A DNA stretch of 61,890 nt from a virus (IMGVR_UViG_3300043621_000039:1-61890), one strand, 5' to 3'; positions 15,750 to 22,544 are shown, numbered from the stretch's first letter. Numbers and translations: made by a program. Notes: generated by a model not told the origin, from the sequence alone.

Positions 15750-15983
15750 ATGCCAGGTGACAAGCGTGAGGTGGACAGTTGGTCCGAGTCGGAATTTGGA
15801 CTTGGTGATGGCTTTATCGATCCAATTTCGAGGGCTGAAAGGTCGATGCCGCCACACCAGGCATTGGCTGAGATTTACTCGCTGCCCCACAGTTTTGATG
15901 GGTCCAGTGAGGCCGGGATGGTGCCGCCTGAAGAGACGCCGGTGCCTCGGTTGTTGCCGGGTGAGAAGGAGAGCGACCGGTGA
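15750..15983 (+). CDS. Small acidic hypothetical protein
   Basis: 77 residues, first gene after the iteron region, with GAAGGG about 8 bases before the ATG. Acidic and proline-rich (VPPEETPVPRLLPGEKES). A competing longer frame starting at 15730 is Arg-rich and lacks a ribosome site, so this frame is preferred. No family recognised. Confidence 0.5.
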   Translation: MPGDKREVDSWSESEFGLGDGFIDPISRAERSMPPHQALAEIYSLPHSFDGSSEAGMVPPEETPVPRLLPGEKESDR

Positions 15984-16159
15984 AGGTCAGACGCTGCGCT
16001 GAACTGGAACGGCACGAGCCACACGTTTGGAAGGATGGGTGGCGTGACTTGGATTGCCCCGGGCTGAAGCACAGGTCCACTGTTCGTGGGCGTCCGCGTT
16101 CAAGGCCAGTAGCCGCAGTCTCGCCGCTGGAGGAGGCTCGGCGCCATGAGCAAGTCTGA
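15980..16159 (+). CDS. Small Cys/His protein (paralog of 17223)
   Basis: 59 residues, GTG start overlapping the previous stop. RCAELERHEPHVW then DCPG gives a C-H-H-C pattern also seen in the protein at 17223 (RCDKLKRHDPHPW, ECPG), with a similar basic Arg/Ser/Pro tail. Probably a small zinc-binding protein. Confidence 0.55.
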   Translation: MKVRRCAELERHEPHVWKDGWRDLDCPGLKHRSTVRGRPRSRPVAAVSPLEEARRHEQV

Positions 16160-16391
16160 CAAGGTGCGGTCCTCACTGGGGTTCCGCAATGACCAAGCCA
16201 ATCTGGGGCTAGCGACGACGCGCGAACTGTTGGAGGAACTGCGTCTGCGCGCTGGGCACCACCCGAGCCTCTGTACTCAAAGCCAACTGGAGGTCCGGCG
16301 CACGATCGAGGAGGCGCTGGACCTGTACCTGCTGCCTGGCGTGCTGCCGGAGGACTTTCTGGAGTACAGGACCTGGACCCCAAATGGATGA
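16146..16391 (+). CDS. Hypothetical helical protein (paralog of 9455)
   Basis: 81 residues with GGAGGAGG upstream. Contains ATTRELLEELRLR, shared with the protein at 9455, then a second helix (QLEVRRTIEEALDLYLLPGVLP). The two-helix plan could be a small dimerising domain. Function unknown. Confidence 0.65.
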   Translation: MSKSDKVRSSLGFRNDQANLGLATTRELLEELRLRAGHHPSLCTQSQLEVRRTIEEALDLYLLPGVLPEDFLEYRTWTPNG

Positions 16392-16572
16392 GATCGAGGT
16401 GGATATGCAGGGCCAGACGGCCCTGCTTCACATCAAGACGCCGGACGGGCTGGAATGGGTGGCCGCAGCGGTTCTGAGTGAGCTGCACCCAGTCGACCAT
16501 GAGGCACCGACGCGACGGATCGAGCCGGAGGAGGAGTTGCGGTTGATGGAGTTCAAGGTGGTGGTCCCGTGA
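16384..16572 (+). CDS. Small hypothetical protein
   Basis: 62 residues, acidic, with a predicted beta-rich first half (IEVDMQGQTALLHIKTPDG). It overlaps the preceding gene by eight bases and the following one by four. No family recognised. Confidence 0.55.
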   Translation: MDEIEVDMQGQTALLHIKTPDGLEWVAAAVLSELHPVDHEAPTRRIEPEEELRLMEFKVVVP

Positions 16573-16673
16573 GGTGGATACGGCTCCGATTGCTACGGCT
16601 CCGATTCTGCTGGAGGCACAAGACGTTCTGGACCTACGCTTGTAGGTCCTGCCAGAGATTGAGGTATCAGTGA
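16569..16673 (+). CDS. Very small basic protein
   Basis: 34 residues with GTG start overlapping the previous stop and its stop overlapping the next GTG. Arg/Leu/Trp-rich with three cysteines (FCW, ACRSC). Supported only by the tight coupling. Confidence 0.35.
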   Translation: MRWIRLRLLRLRFCWRHKTFWTYACRSCQRLRYQ

Positions 16674-17143
16674 AGTCATCCCACAAGTACTACCTGCTGG
16701 AGTTCAGGCACTGGAGCGCTTGGAAGTCGCTCGGGTGGAGGATCTGGCACCGGACCCATAACCGGTGGATGGACCTTCGCGCAGTCCTGGCGGGAGCGTG
16801 TAACGCCAGGACCTGGGATCCAGAGGCGCAGAGCTATTCCGGCGGGTACCCGCACTGGCGCTGTGGCAAGCGGCGCGGTCACGCGGATGGCACCGACGCG
16901 TATAGCGCGGGGCGGCGGCTGCACCGGTTCCACAACTCTGTGTGGGAGGGACCGGGCCATCAGGTGGAGTACGCGCCAATTCCGGTGCTGGGACTGGAGG
17001 AGCACTCGCGGACCATGGACCAGATCCTGCCGTTCCGCAAGCTCACCAGCTACCGGCACGGGATTGATACCATGAGGCGTGCCAGGCTGGTGCGACGGTC
17101 CTATGAACGGGCGTACGCGAAGCAGCGCGCCGAGCGGTCATGA
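16670..17143 (+). CDS. Hypothetical Trp/His-rich protein
   Basis: 157 residues, GTG start. Very rich in Trp, Arg, His and Tyr. PHWRCGKRRGH and a later LHRFHN resemble a small Cys/His zinc site seen in actinophage proteins of unknown function. The C-terminal 25 residues are strongly basic. Function unknown. Confidence 0.6.
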   Translation: MKSSHKYYLLEFRHWSAWKSLGWRIWHRTHNRWMDLRAVLAGACNARTWDPEAQSYSGGYPHWRCGKRRGHADGTDAYSAGRRLHRFHNSVWEGPGHQVEYAPIPVLGLEEHSRTMDQILPFRKLTSYRHGIDTMRRARLVRRSYERAYAKQRAERS

Positions 17144-17223
17144 CACCGCGCCGTGAGGCATTCCTGTGGGTTGCTATCGCAGCGGTGCTACTTCTCGCGT
17201 ACCTCTGCGGGGCGGTGGTCTGA
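17140..17223 (+). CDS. Very small membrane peptide
   Basis: 27 residues: MTPRRE then a single hydrophobic segment to the end. ATGA coupling to the genes on both sides supports it. Confidence 0.45.
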   Translation: MTPRREAFLWVAIAAVLLLAYLCGAVV

Positions 17224-17390
17224 TGGCGTACGTACCGACTAAGCGCTGCGACAAGCTCAAGCGGCACGACCCGCACCCCTGGACCGAGGACAAGGGCAGC
17301 TTCAAGCGCGAGTGCCCGGGGCGTACCACGACCAAGCTGCCCTCGCGCAGCCGTCGAGGCCAACGAGGAGAGCCAAAGCAGGGAAGTTGA
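17223..17390 (+). CDS. Small Cys/His protein (paralog of 15980)
   Basis: 55 residues. RCDKLKRHDPHPW and ECPG form the same C-H-H-C pattern as the protein at 15980, followed by a basic Ser/Arg tail. ATG overlaps the previous stop by one base. Confidence 0.55.
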   Translation: MAYVPTKRCDKLKRHDPHPWTEDKGSFKRECPGRTTTKLPSRSRRGQRGEPKQGS

Positions 17391-17400
17391 GCCCCGGTAC

Positions 17401-17429
17401 TAGCCGCAGTCCTCTGCGGTCGGGAGAAT
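17401..17429 (+). promoter_or_regulatory. Promoter-like element (TAGCCGCAGT ... GAGAAT)
   Basis: TAGCCGCAGT at 17401-17410, a 13-base gap, then GAGAAT at 17424-17429. It is one mismatch from the element found at about eight other sites. A transcript from here would begin near 17436, before the TTG start at 17473. CCGCAG and CTGCGG (17403-17418) also form a small hairpin inside it. Confidence 0.5.
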
Positions 17430-17472
17430 GGGTCTCGAAGGGGCAAACGCCAACCGAGAAGGAACCATAGCT

Positions 17473-17946
17473 TTGAGTAACGGACTTGAGGACCTGCTGG
17501 CCAAGCTTGAGAGAGTCGAGGTGCAGGTCCTGGATCTCAATGGCGGAAACGTCAAGTGCCCGCTCTGCGGTGAGCGCCACCTGGACCGACCGAAGGGTGC
17601 TGGCAAGGTCGACACCAGCCGGGACGTGTTCCGGACGCCGGAGGACGTGCTGTCGCTCGACTCCAGCACCACGCTCGACCTCGCGGTGGGTGCGGCCGCC
17701 GGAGCCTCCAACAACGTCACGAATGGGACGGATGCGAAGCGGGTCAGGCTGCTCCAGGAGCAGGCGCACCTCTGGCTGGCCATCAGCCAGGCGCTCGGCG
17801 AGCGTGAGTGGCAGCGGGACCGACCGAAGGTGCAAGCCGACAAGGACCGCTACGGCAAGTCGTCAGATACTGACCAGACGGAGCAGGTGGATCCGCCGAA
17901 CCAGACCGACGCCATTTTCAACGGCTCGATCCCCCGCGAGGGCTGA
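17473..17946 (+). CDS. Hypothetical protein with zinc knuckle
   Basis: 157 residues. CPLCGERH near residue 40 is a zinc-ribbon half; a second half is not obvious. The C-terminal third is charged and probably disordered. I chose TTG at 17473 because the upstream AACCGAGAAGGAACC resembles the leader AACCGAAGGGACC used at other starts, and because the -10 box of the promoter-like element covers the upstream ATG at 17428. If that promoter is not used, ATG 17428 would add 15 residues. Function unknown. Confidence 0.55.
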   Translation: MSNGLEDLLAKLERVEVQVLDLNGGNVKCPLCGERHLDRPKGAGKVDTSRDVFRTPEDVLSLDSSTTLDLAVGAAAGASNNVTNGTDAKRVRLLQEQAHLWLAISQALGEREWQRDRPKVQADKDRYGKSSDTDQTEQVDPPNQTDAIFNGSIPREG

Positions 17947-17951
17947 CCGGC

Positions 17952-17980
17952 TAGCGGCAGTCTGAACGGCGGTTTAGACT
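17952..17980 (+). promoter_or_regulatory. Promoter-like element (TAGCGGCAGT ... TAGACT)
   Basis: TAGCGGCAGT at 17952-17961, 13 bases, TAGACT at 17975-17980. This is the best match to the recurring element. The first credible start codon downstream is at 18757, so it appears to drive a long noncoding RNA or leader. Confidence 0.65.
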
Positions 17981-18111
17981 GCTTTGTGAAGGGGTTGGCA
18001 GCCCTCGATCTTCCTGCTGGTTCCCCCACACAGCTCGAAGAAAAGCCAACGGTCCTACCGCAAGGATCGTGGCGCGCTGCTGGTGGATCGAAGTTCTGGC
18101 GCTAGATGACT

Positions 18112-18224
18112 CGGATCAGGCCCCCTTGGGTGGTGAGCTCAAGGCACGGGACCAGACCTAGTACGCGTGGGACTTCGTGGAGGGCGTACGACCTCCTAGT
18201 GCGGTTCGATTCCGTACGATCCGC
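18112..18224 (+). ncRNA. Possible tRNA-like element (weak)
   Basis: A T-arm TGCGG-TTCGATT-CCGTA lies at 18200-18216. The next seven bases (CGATCCG) can pair six of seven with CGGATCA at 18112-18118. No canonical D-arm is visible, and the interior holds a perfect six-base stem GTACGC/GCGTAC. Length would be about 112, too long for a standard tRNA. Confidence 0.25.
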
Positions 18225-18360
18225 GAAGGATGGTGCTCAGCATCCTGGGAAGGGCTCTGGAGGTCGGACCCCCGCAACCGGAGTATCCTGGAAGACCAGC
18301 GCGCGATGGTCACTGAGAAGTTCGTCGTCCACGGTTTCGCGGCAGTGGCTTCGAGCGGGG

Positions 18361-18473
18361 AGCAAGGTAGCTCAGGTGCCTTACCGGGACCAGGAAGAGC
18401 AGCCCAGACCTCCGAGTCATGAGGATGGCGCGGAGTTAGGGGTCAGATGTGGGTTCGAATCCCACCCTTGCTG
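18361..18473 (+). ncRNA. tRNA-like RNA with enlarged D-loop and anticodon arm
   Basis: The acceptor stem is perfect: AGCAAGG (18361-18367) pairs with CCTTGCT (18466-18472). TAGCTCAG and AGAGCA mark a tRNA D-arm, but with a loop of about 23 bases. The T-arm GTGGG-TTCGAAT-CCCAC is perfect. In place of a 17-base anticodon arm there are about 38 bases that can fold as GACC/GGTC then CTCCG/CGGAG. No seven-base loop with U33 is evident, so no anticodon can be assigned. No CCA is encoded. Confidence 0.5.
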
Positions 18474-18599
18474 CGAGGGCTCCGGCCCTTGAAAACCAGT
18501 TGGCATCTGGCGCTGAGGGTAACGACACAGCTCAGACCTTGCTGGTCACCGGACGGTAGGGTGGAAGCCAACCGTGGCGTATCGGAGAGACGATAGGAG

Positions 18600-18632
18600 G
18601 GGGACCTGCTTCTGATGTGAGGGCAGGTCCCC
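18600..18632 (+). terminator. Strong hairpin, possible terminator
   Basis: GGGGACCTGC (18600-18609) pairs perfectly with GCAGGTCCCC (18623-18632) around a 13-base loop. No T-run follows, so termination is uncertain. A second, weaker hairpin (AACCAAAGC with GCTTTGTGGTT) follows at 18634-18660. Confidence 0.5.
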
Positions 18633-18756
18633 TAACCAAAGCGTCGGTAGCTTTGTGGTTGGTATCCGTACTGCGATCGCTGAAGGAACTCCGTTTACGG
18701 TGCATCCGACGAGAGCCATACGTAACCGCGCCAAACGAAACGAAGGGGCCAGGAAG

Positions 18757-18927
18757 ATGACGCAGGAACGCCGGACCGCATATGACCGTCTGGAGAGTCG
18801 GATGAATCACGTACCGCGCCACGGGGTGCGACTCCGGACCACTCCCGCGCGCTGGCTGCACTCGGCGCTCCGCTCTGCGGGCGACTTCCTGTGGGGCGCG
18901 TTCCAGCCCATCGCCAATGCAGTGTGA
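18757..18927 (+). CDS. Small hypothetical protein
   Basis: 56 residues, basic, with amphipathic C-terminal helix (DFLWGAFQPIANAV). ACGAAGGGGCCAGGAAG directly before the ATG is a close match to the recurring start-associated leader CCGAAGGGACCAG, which supports this start. The 116 bases upstream back to the hairpin at 18632 contain no other gene. Confidence 0.55.
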   Translation: MTQERRTAYDRLESRMNHVPRHGVRLRTTPARWLHSALRSAGDFLWGAFQPIANAV

Positions 18928-19111
18928 GCAGGACCGTCCTGGAGGTCCGTGGTACCCCTGGTGGGCGTACCATGTGCAGACCAACCTCCTGGACGCGCGG
19001 GTAGTCCCCGTCTGCTCCCGGCTCGCGCACCACGTTGAGGTACTGACGTACCCGCACCGCGTCACAGGGAAGTGGGGCGCTTGCCGGATCCAGGACCGTG
19101 GGGAGTACTGA
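18917..19111 (+). CDS. Small hypothetical protein
   Basis: 64 residues, overlapping the previous gene by 11 bases and the next by one. Trp/Tyr-rich (GGPWYPWWAYH) with three cysteines and several histidines. No family recognised. Confidence 0.5.
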   Translation: MQCEQDRPGGPWYPWWAYHVQTNLLDARVVPVCSRLAHHVEVLTYPHRVTGKWGACRIQDRGEY

Positions 19112-19239
19112 TGCCGGCTCCATCGAAGTGGTGCCGGTGCGGACGCCGGACCGATAAGCGTCGCCGGATCTGTTGCAAGCCCTGCTGGAACGAGGAGGGT
19201 CGGCACAGCCGGGACTGCCTGGGACGTCCGCAGAAGTAG
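19111..19239 (+). CDS. Small cysteine-rich basic protein
   Basis: 42 residues. CRCGRR, ICCKPCW and DCLGR give six cysteines, enough for one or two zinc sites, in a strongly basic context. GGGAG lies upstream. Probably a nucleic-acid or protein-binding zinc knuckle; function unknown. Confidence 0.55.
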   Translation: MPAPSKWCRCGRRTDKRRRICCKPCWNEEGRHSRDCLGRPQK

Positions 19240-19249
19240 ACTCCCGACC

Positions 19250-19438
19250 ATGGTAAGCGCACGAGGTGGCAAGTACGGGTTTGTGTATCGGTCCCGGCAC
19301 CGCGCGTACCGGGGCATGGCCGGTAAGGGCCTCAGCAAGACGGCTAGAGCCAAGATAGCCAATGCGGGGCGGACGCACGCTGCTCGGTCCCGTATGGCCA
19401 AGAAGGCAGCGCGTACCCGCAAGCGGCGCGGGAAGTAG
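19250..19438 (+). CDS. Small highly basic DNA-binding-like protein
   Basis: 62 residues, about a third Lys or Arg. Repeated KxARxR patterns (KTARAKIANAGRTHAARSR, KKAARTRKRR) resemble histone-tail-like nucleoid proteins. It may coat or condense phage DNA. No clear ribosome site precedes the ATG. Confidence 0.55.
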   Translation: MVSARGGKYGFVYRSRHRAYRGMAGKGLSKTARAKIANAGRTHAARSRMAKKAARTRKRRGK

Positions 19439-19496
19439 TCTCAACCCATGGCGAAGGGCAGGCCGCTCAGTGCGGCCCACAAGGCAGGAGATAGCA

Positions 19497-19700
19497 GTGG
19501 AGCCGTTGGAACTGGTCTACGCGCGGGAGCTGGCGGAGGAAATCCGCAGCAACACCAAGCTCCGGCACCGACTCAACATGGATGAGGGCTCGGAGTCCGA
19601 ACTGGTGACGAACGAGGACGGGCTGGTGGGAATCAGCTTCACCGACCGGAACGGCATTCGGTTTGGTATGGAGATCATGCCGATTGGCGAGAAGGTCTGA
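19497..19700 (+). CDS. Small hypothetical protein
   Basis: 67 residues from GTG at 19497, with AGGAG 6 bases upstream; the open frame extends further upstream but without a start signal. Acidic, with a helix (ARELAEEIRSNTKLRHRL) followed by two predicted strands. No family recognised. Confidence 0.6.
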   Translation: MEPLELVYARELAEEIRSNTKLRHRLNMDEGSESELVTNEDGLVGISFTDRNGIRFGMEIMPIGEKV

Positions 19701-19703
19701 TCC

Positions 19704-19733
19704 TCGCGGCAGTGCGACCGGGGGCGGTAGCGT
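19704..19733 (+). promoter_or_regulatory. Promoter-like element driving a leaderless start
   Basis: TCGCGGCAGT at 19704-19713, 14 bases, TAGCGT at 19728-19733. The ATG of the next gene is at 19740, seven bases after the -10 box, where transcription would begin. The mRNA would therefore be leaderless. Confidence 0.55.
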
Positions 19734-19739
19734 CGCGGC

Positions 19740-20249
19740 ATGACGCAACCTAACCCGGTACGTACGCTGGAATCCCACGCGGTGCATGATCAGACCGATG
19801 GCCCGCTCGCGGTCATGGTCGAGAACTGCGACCACTACATGATCTCCATCAAGACCAACTCGCGGTATATCGAGTATGTCGAGCAGTGCCGCGACTGCAG
19901 GTGGATCGATCCGGTCAGCCTGACCTGGTGGGCAGAGAACGCCATCAAGCTCAGCATCGGTGAGCGAGCGCAACGGATTGCGGTTGCTACGGAGACCGAG
20001 CCGTTTGCCTTCGCGCAGTCGCGCAGTGCCGCCACTGACGGCACGGAGGACCTGGACCTTGATGAGGTCCTGGGGCAGGCGCTGGGCGCAGCCTCGATGT
20101 GCTGGAACCCCAGGCCCCACACGCAGGAGTTTGATTCGACCCGTGCCAGGGCCATTTGGACGGCTTTGAAGGCAGAGGTTGAGCGGATGATGGGTCTGGC
20201 ACGACAGGAGGCTGTGGAGGAGTTGGAAACCACAAACCTCCCGCGTTAG
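19740..20249 (+). CDS. Hypothetical protein
   Basis: 169 residues. N-terminal half has a Cys/His set (ENCDHYM, QCRDCRW) that may bind zinc; the middle (TEDLDLDEVLGQALG) is acidic; the C-terminal helix is long and Glu-rich. The ATG coincides with the expected transcription start of the promoter-like element upstream, with no ribosome site, as in leaderless actinobacterial genes. Function unknown. Confidence 0.65.
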   Translation: MTQPNPVRTLESHAVHDQTDGPLAVMVENCDHYMISIKTNSRYIEYVEQCRDCRWIDPVSLTWWAENAIKLSIGERAQRIAVATETEPFAFAQSRSAATDGTEDLDLDEVLGQALGAASMCWNPRPHTQEFDSTRARAIWTALKAEVERMMGLARQEAVEELETTNLPR

Positions 20250-20276
20250 CGGCAGCATTGCTGGGACGGTTACCAT
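20247..20276 (+). promoter_or_regulatory. Promoter-like element (TAGCGGCAGC ... TACCAT)
   Basis: TAGCGGCAGC at 20247-20256 overlaps the stop codon of the previous gene; 14 bases later is TACCAT (20271-20276). It would give a leader of about 28 bases ending in a GAGGAGG ribosome site for the gene at 20310. Confidence 0.55.
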
Positions 20277-20309
20277 CAAGTCCACGTAACCGCTCTGAGG
20301 AGGAACGCA

Positions 20310-20819
20310 ATGCGATATGCAGGTCCTGATGACGGCCAATGGGTCTCCAGGCAACCCGATCCGCTGGGAGCGCCGGAGCCATATTGGCAAAAGCGCAAGC
20401 CCAAGCGCTGGCCCTGGGTCCTAGTCGGACTCGCAGTTCTGCTTCTGGTGGGGTGCACAGGGATGTGGGCCATCCTGAGTGGCGCAGGTCCCTCCAACAA
20501 CGGGATCGACGTTCCGGCCGCAACCTCTGCCGCCGGAGTGCCGAAGGCCGGTGCCGCCCCCAAGGGCAATGCCTTGCCTAATACTGTTGGCGAGGGAATG
20601 TGGCGCGTTGGTAAGGACATCCCAGCCGGGAAGTACCGCACCAACGGAGCGAGTGATCCGGACTTCCCGCTCTGCTACTGGCACGTCGCAGCCGATGACG
20701 GTGATGACCACATCAAGACGCAGGGCGTGAACGACAGCCCGAACCAGCCCGGTCTGGTGACCCTCAAGACCGGCCAGTATTTCAAGACCTCCGGCTGCAA
20801 GGACTGGGTGAAGCAATAG
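20310..20819 (+). CDS. Membrane-anchored lipoprotein-like protein, possible superinfection-exclusion factor
   Basis: 169 residues. A proline-rich, basic N-terminus of about 32 residues is followed by a membrane segment ending in LLLVGC, which resembles a lipobox, though the N-terminus is longer than a normal lipoprotein signal. The outer domain has GKDIPAGKYRT, CYWHV and a closing GCKDW, a pattern known from secreted lipoproteins of Streptomyces and mycobacteria. A surface lipoprotein made by a phage often blocks entry of other phages; that role is inferred. It has its own promoter-like element and a GAGGAGG ribosome site. Confidence 0.65.
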   Translation: MRYAGPDDGQWVSRQPDPLGAPEPYWQKRKPKRWPWVLVGLAVLLLVGCTGMWAILSGAGPSNNGIDVPAATSAAGVPKAGAAPKGNALPNTVGEGMWRVGKDIPAGKYRTNGASDPDFPLCYWHVAADDGDDHIKTQGVNDSPNQPGLVTLKTGQYFKTSGCKDWVKQ

Positions 20820-20875
20820 CGACCTGCGCGGTATAGTCTTGTGAGTAGTCTCGTTTTCCGTCTGGAGGCCAATAA

Positions 20876-21211
20876 ATGACTACAGCAAGACGAGACTTCG
20901 ATATCCCAGCCGGACAGACGTTAGAGTTCGTGGTGGATGTCGTGGGAGGTCCGGCGAATCTGACTGGATATGTTGGATCGATGATGATCAGAGAGCTGCG
21001 CTCGGATGCGGTTCCCGTAGCGACGATCCCTCCTGCGGCAATCACCGTCAATTCGGGTACCCGCCAGGTCAAGGTCACCATCCCCAGCAGCGAGACCGAG
21101 GATTACACTTTCCGTCGTGGGGTGTACGACTTGATCATCACCGGCGCTGGTGGGGACGAGTGGCGGCTGGTTGAAGGTCGGATTACCACCTCAATGGCAG
21201 TGACTAGGTAG
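20876..21211 (+). CDS. Predicted baseplate or fibre-associated protein (BppU N-terminal-like)
   Basis: 111 residues, beta-rich. DFDIPAGQTLEFVVDV, then LTGYVGSMMIRE and GVYDLIITG, resemble the N-terminal domain of baseplate upper proteins that attach receptor-binding parts to siphovirus tails. TATAGT at 20832-20837 and GGAGG before the ATG suggest a separate transcript for this structural group. The assignment is by pattern only. Confidence 0.5.
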   Translation: MTTARRDFDIPAGQTLEFVVDVVGGPANLTGYVGSMMIRELRSDAVPVATIPPAAITVNSGTRQVKVTIPSSETEDYTFRRGVYDLIITGAGGDEWRLVEGRITTSMAVTR

Positions 21212-21220
21212 GGAGCTGAA

Positions 21221-21634
21221 GTGGCTGAAGTCGTCTACAACCGGGGCAAGTACCTCCTTGCCCGGCAGCACGTGCAGGCCATTGCGTGGCGGGCGACTCT
21301 CATTATCGGCACCACGACTGGTACGCTCGACCCGGACCTCAACACGGTCGCGGACCTAGACGCGGTATCCGGCGTGTCGATCCACACCGAGCGCCTCACC
21401 CCGGCCTCCGTGGTCTATACCGAGAACGATACCAACGACCGGCTGGAAATCGACTGCGCCAACCTGACGTTCGCAGCGGCTCCCGGCGTGACTGCGGTCG
21501 GCCTGGTGTTCTACCACGAGCAGGCCGCAGCGGACGCGACCCGCGAGCTGATATCCATGCATAACACAGGGTTCCCGGTGCCGGTCGACGGCGGCCTGGT
21601 GGTCACCGTCACCGACTTCCTGCGAAACAGCTAG
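21221..21634 (+). CDS. Predicted virion structural protein
   Basis: 137 residues, GTG start. Strand-rich, with an N-terminal helix (YNRGKYLLARQHVQAI). The arrangement next to fibre-like genes and the lack of charged helices suggest a virion part. Phage proteins of this length and look often sit between tail fibre genes. No specific family recognised. Confidence 0.5.
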   Translation: MAEVVYNRGKYLLARQHVQAIAWRATLIIGTTTGTLDPDLNTVADLDAVSGVSIHTERLTPASVVYTENDTNDRLEIDCANLTFAAAPGVTAVGLVFYHEQAAADATRELISMHNTGFPVPVDGGLVVTVTDFLRNS

Positions 21635-21643
21635 GGGCCAGAC

Positions 21644-22201
21644 ATGCCGAATCAGGGCTGGACTAGCCTGCTCGTCTCCCAGCAGGCTGATGGTGCTGCT
21701 GTTACAACGAACCTGGCTGACACGTCGATGCTGAACGCGCAGGCTAAATTCACGCTGCCTGCTGGATCCCTGACCTATATCGGCCAGGGCCTGCGGATCC
21801 GGGCTATGGGCCGTATCTCCAACATCATCACCACTCCGGGCACCCTGACGCTACGGGTCAAGTTCGGATCGGTCATTGTGGCTGCTAGCTCGGCTATGCA
21901 ACTCAACGCGGTGGCCAAGACCAACGTGACGTGGGTGCTGGACTGGGATTTGGTAGTCCGAGGCGCACCCGGCACCGCTTGTACCCTGATGCATTCCGGG
22001 GCGTGGCAGTCGGAGTCCGTGGTTGGCTCACCGGTCCCCGGAACCGGTGGATCGGGATCGTTCCTGATCCCTACGGTCACACCGGCTGTGGGAACCAGCT
22101 TCGATTCCACGGTTGCCAATGTGGTCGACCTGACCGCGAACTTCTCCCTGACCGGAAACAGCCTGACCTGCCACACATACAAGCTCGAATCGCTCAACTA
22201 G
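21644..22201 (+). CDS. Predicted tail fibre or minor structural protein
   Basis: 185 residues, almost wholly beta-strand in character, rich in Thr, Val and Gly (for example TPGTLTLRVKFGSVIVAASS). It resembles the jelly-roll tail and fibre proteins common in siphovirus modules. It shares general style with the protein at 43771. Function in host binding is inferred. Confidence 0.55.
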   Translation: MPNQGWTSLLVSQQADGAAVTTNLADTSMLNAQAKFTLPAGSLTYIGQGLRIRAMGRISNIITTPGTLTLRVKFGSVIVAASSAMQLNAVAKTNVTWVLDWDLVVRGAPGTACTLMHSGAWQSESVVGSPVPGTGGSGSFLIPTVTPAVGTSFDSTVANVVDLTANFSLTGNSLTCHTYKLESLN

Positions 22202-22211
22202 GGGGCTCGGC

Positions 22212-22532
22212 ATGGGCGTTCCGCAGCCATCAGTCTCCCCGGTGATGCAGGAGTTCGGGGACTACGTTGGTAAGTACATCCGAATCACAGTAACTTTCGA
22301 TAACGCGACCCGGGTGCTGTCCGGCATCACCGTCTTTCGGGACGCTGGTTGCCAGTTCAACAAGATCCTGATCGGCCTGGGCGAGGATGGCGTGCCGGAT
22401 CACTCCTCGCGGACCTTCACCGTCCCCACCGGCACGACCGTCCTCAACCCGGCGCAGATGAATGCGGTGCGGGCCAACGGGATGAACACGATCGAGGAAT
22501 TCGAGTCGTTCCAGATCACTGCTGGGCGTTAG
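22212..22532 (+). CDS. Predicted structural protein
   Basis: 106 residues. Two beta-rich halves, with YIRITVTFDN and SRTFTVPTGTT. It lies between fibre-like genes with short gaps. No family recognised. Confidence 0.45.
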   Translation: MGVPQPSVSPVMQEFGDYVGKYIRITVTFDNATRVLSGITVFRDAGCQFNKILIGLGEDGVPDHSSRTFTVPTGTTVLNPAQMNAVRANGMNTIEEFESFQITAGR

Positions 22533-22544
22533 GGGTCGGCCCCA

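Larger units (their letters stand above)
17987..18640 (+). ncRNA. Candidate structured noncoding transcript with tRNA-like modules
   Basis: The stretch from the promoter-like element at 17952 to the hairpin ending at 18632 has no frame with coding character. Open frames at 18106 and 18177 are Ser/Arg-rich, and the 18106 frame translates two tRNA T-loops (GFESHP, RFDSVR). It holds two T-arm motifs (18200-18216 and 18450-18465), a 7-base acceptor-like stem, and several smaller inverted repeats such as GTACGC and GCGTAC near 18161-18189. Boundaries are inferred from the promoter-like element and the terminal hairpin. It could be one large structured RNA or a damaged tRNA cluster. Confidence 0.4.

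Noticed and set aside
17428-17472. ATG at 17428 as start of the zinc-knuckle protein
   Set aside because: The -10 box of a promoter-like element overlaps this ATG, while TTG 17473 has a recognisable leader. The longer start cannot be fully excluded.
18106-18492. Open frames at 18106 and 18177 as protein genes
   Set aside because: Low-complexity translation without a ribosome site, containing translated T-loop sequence; the region is better explained as RNA.
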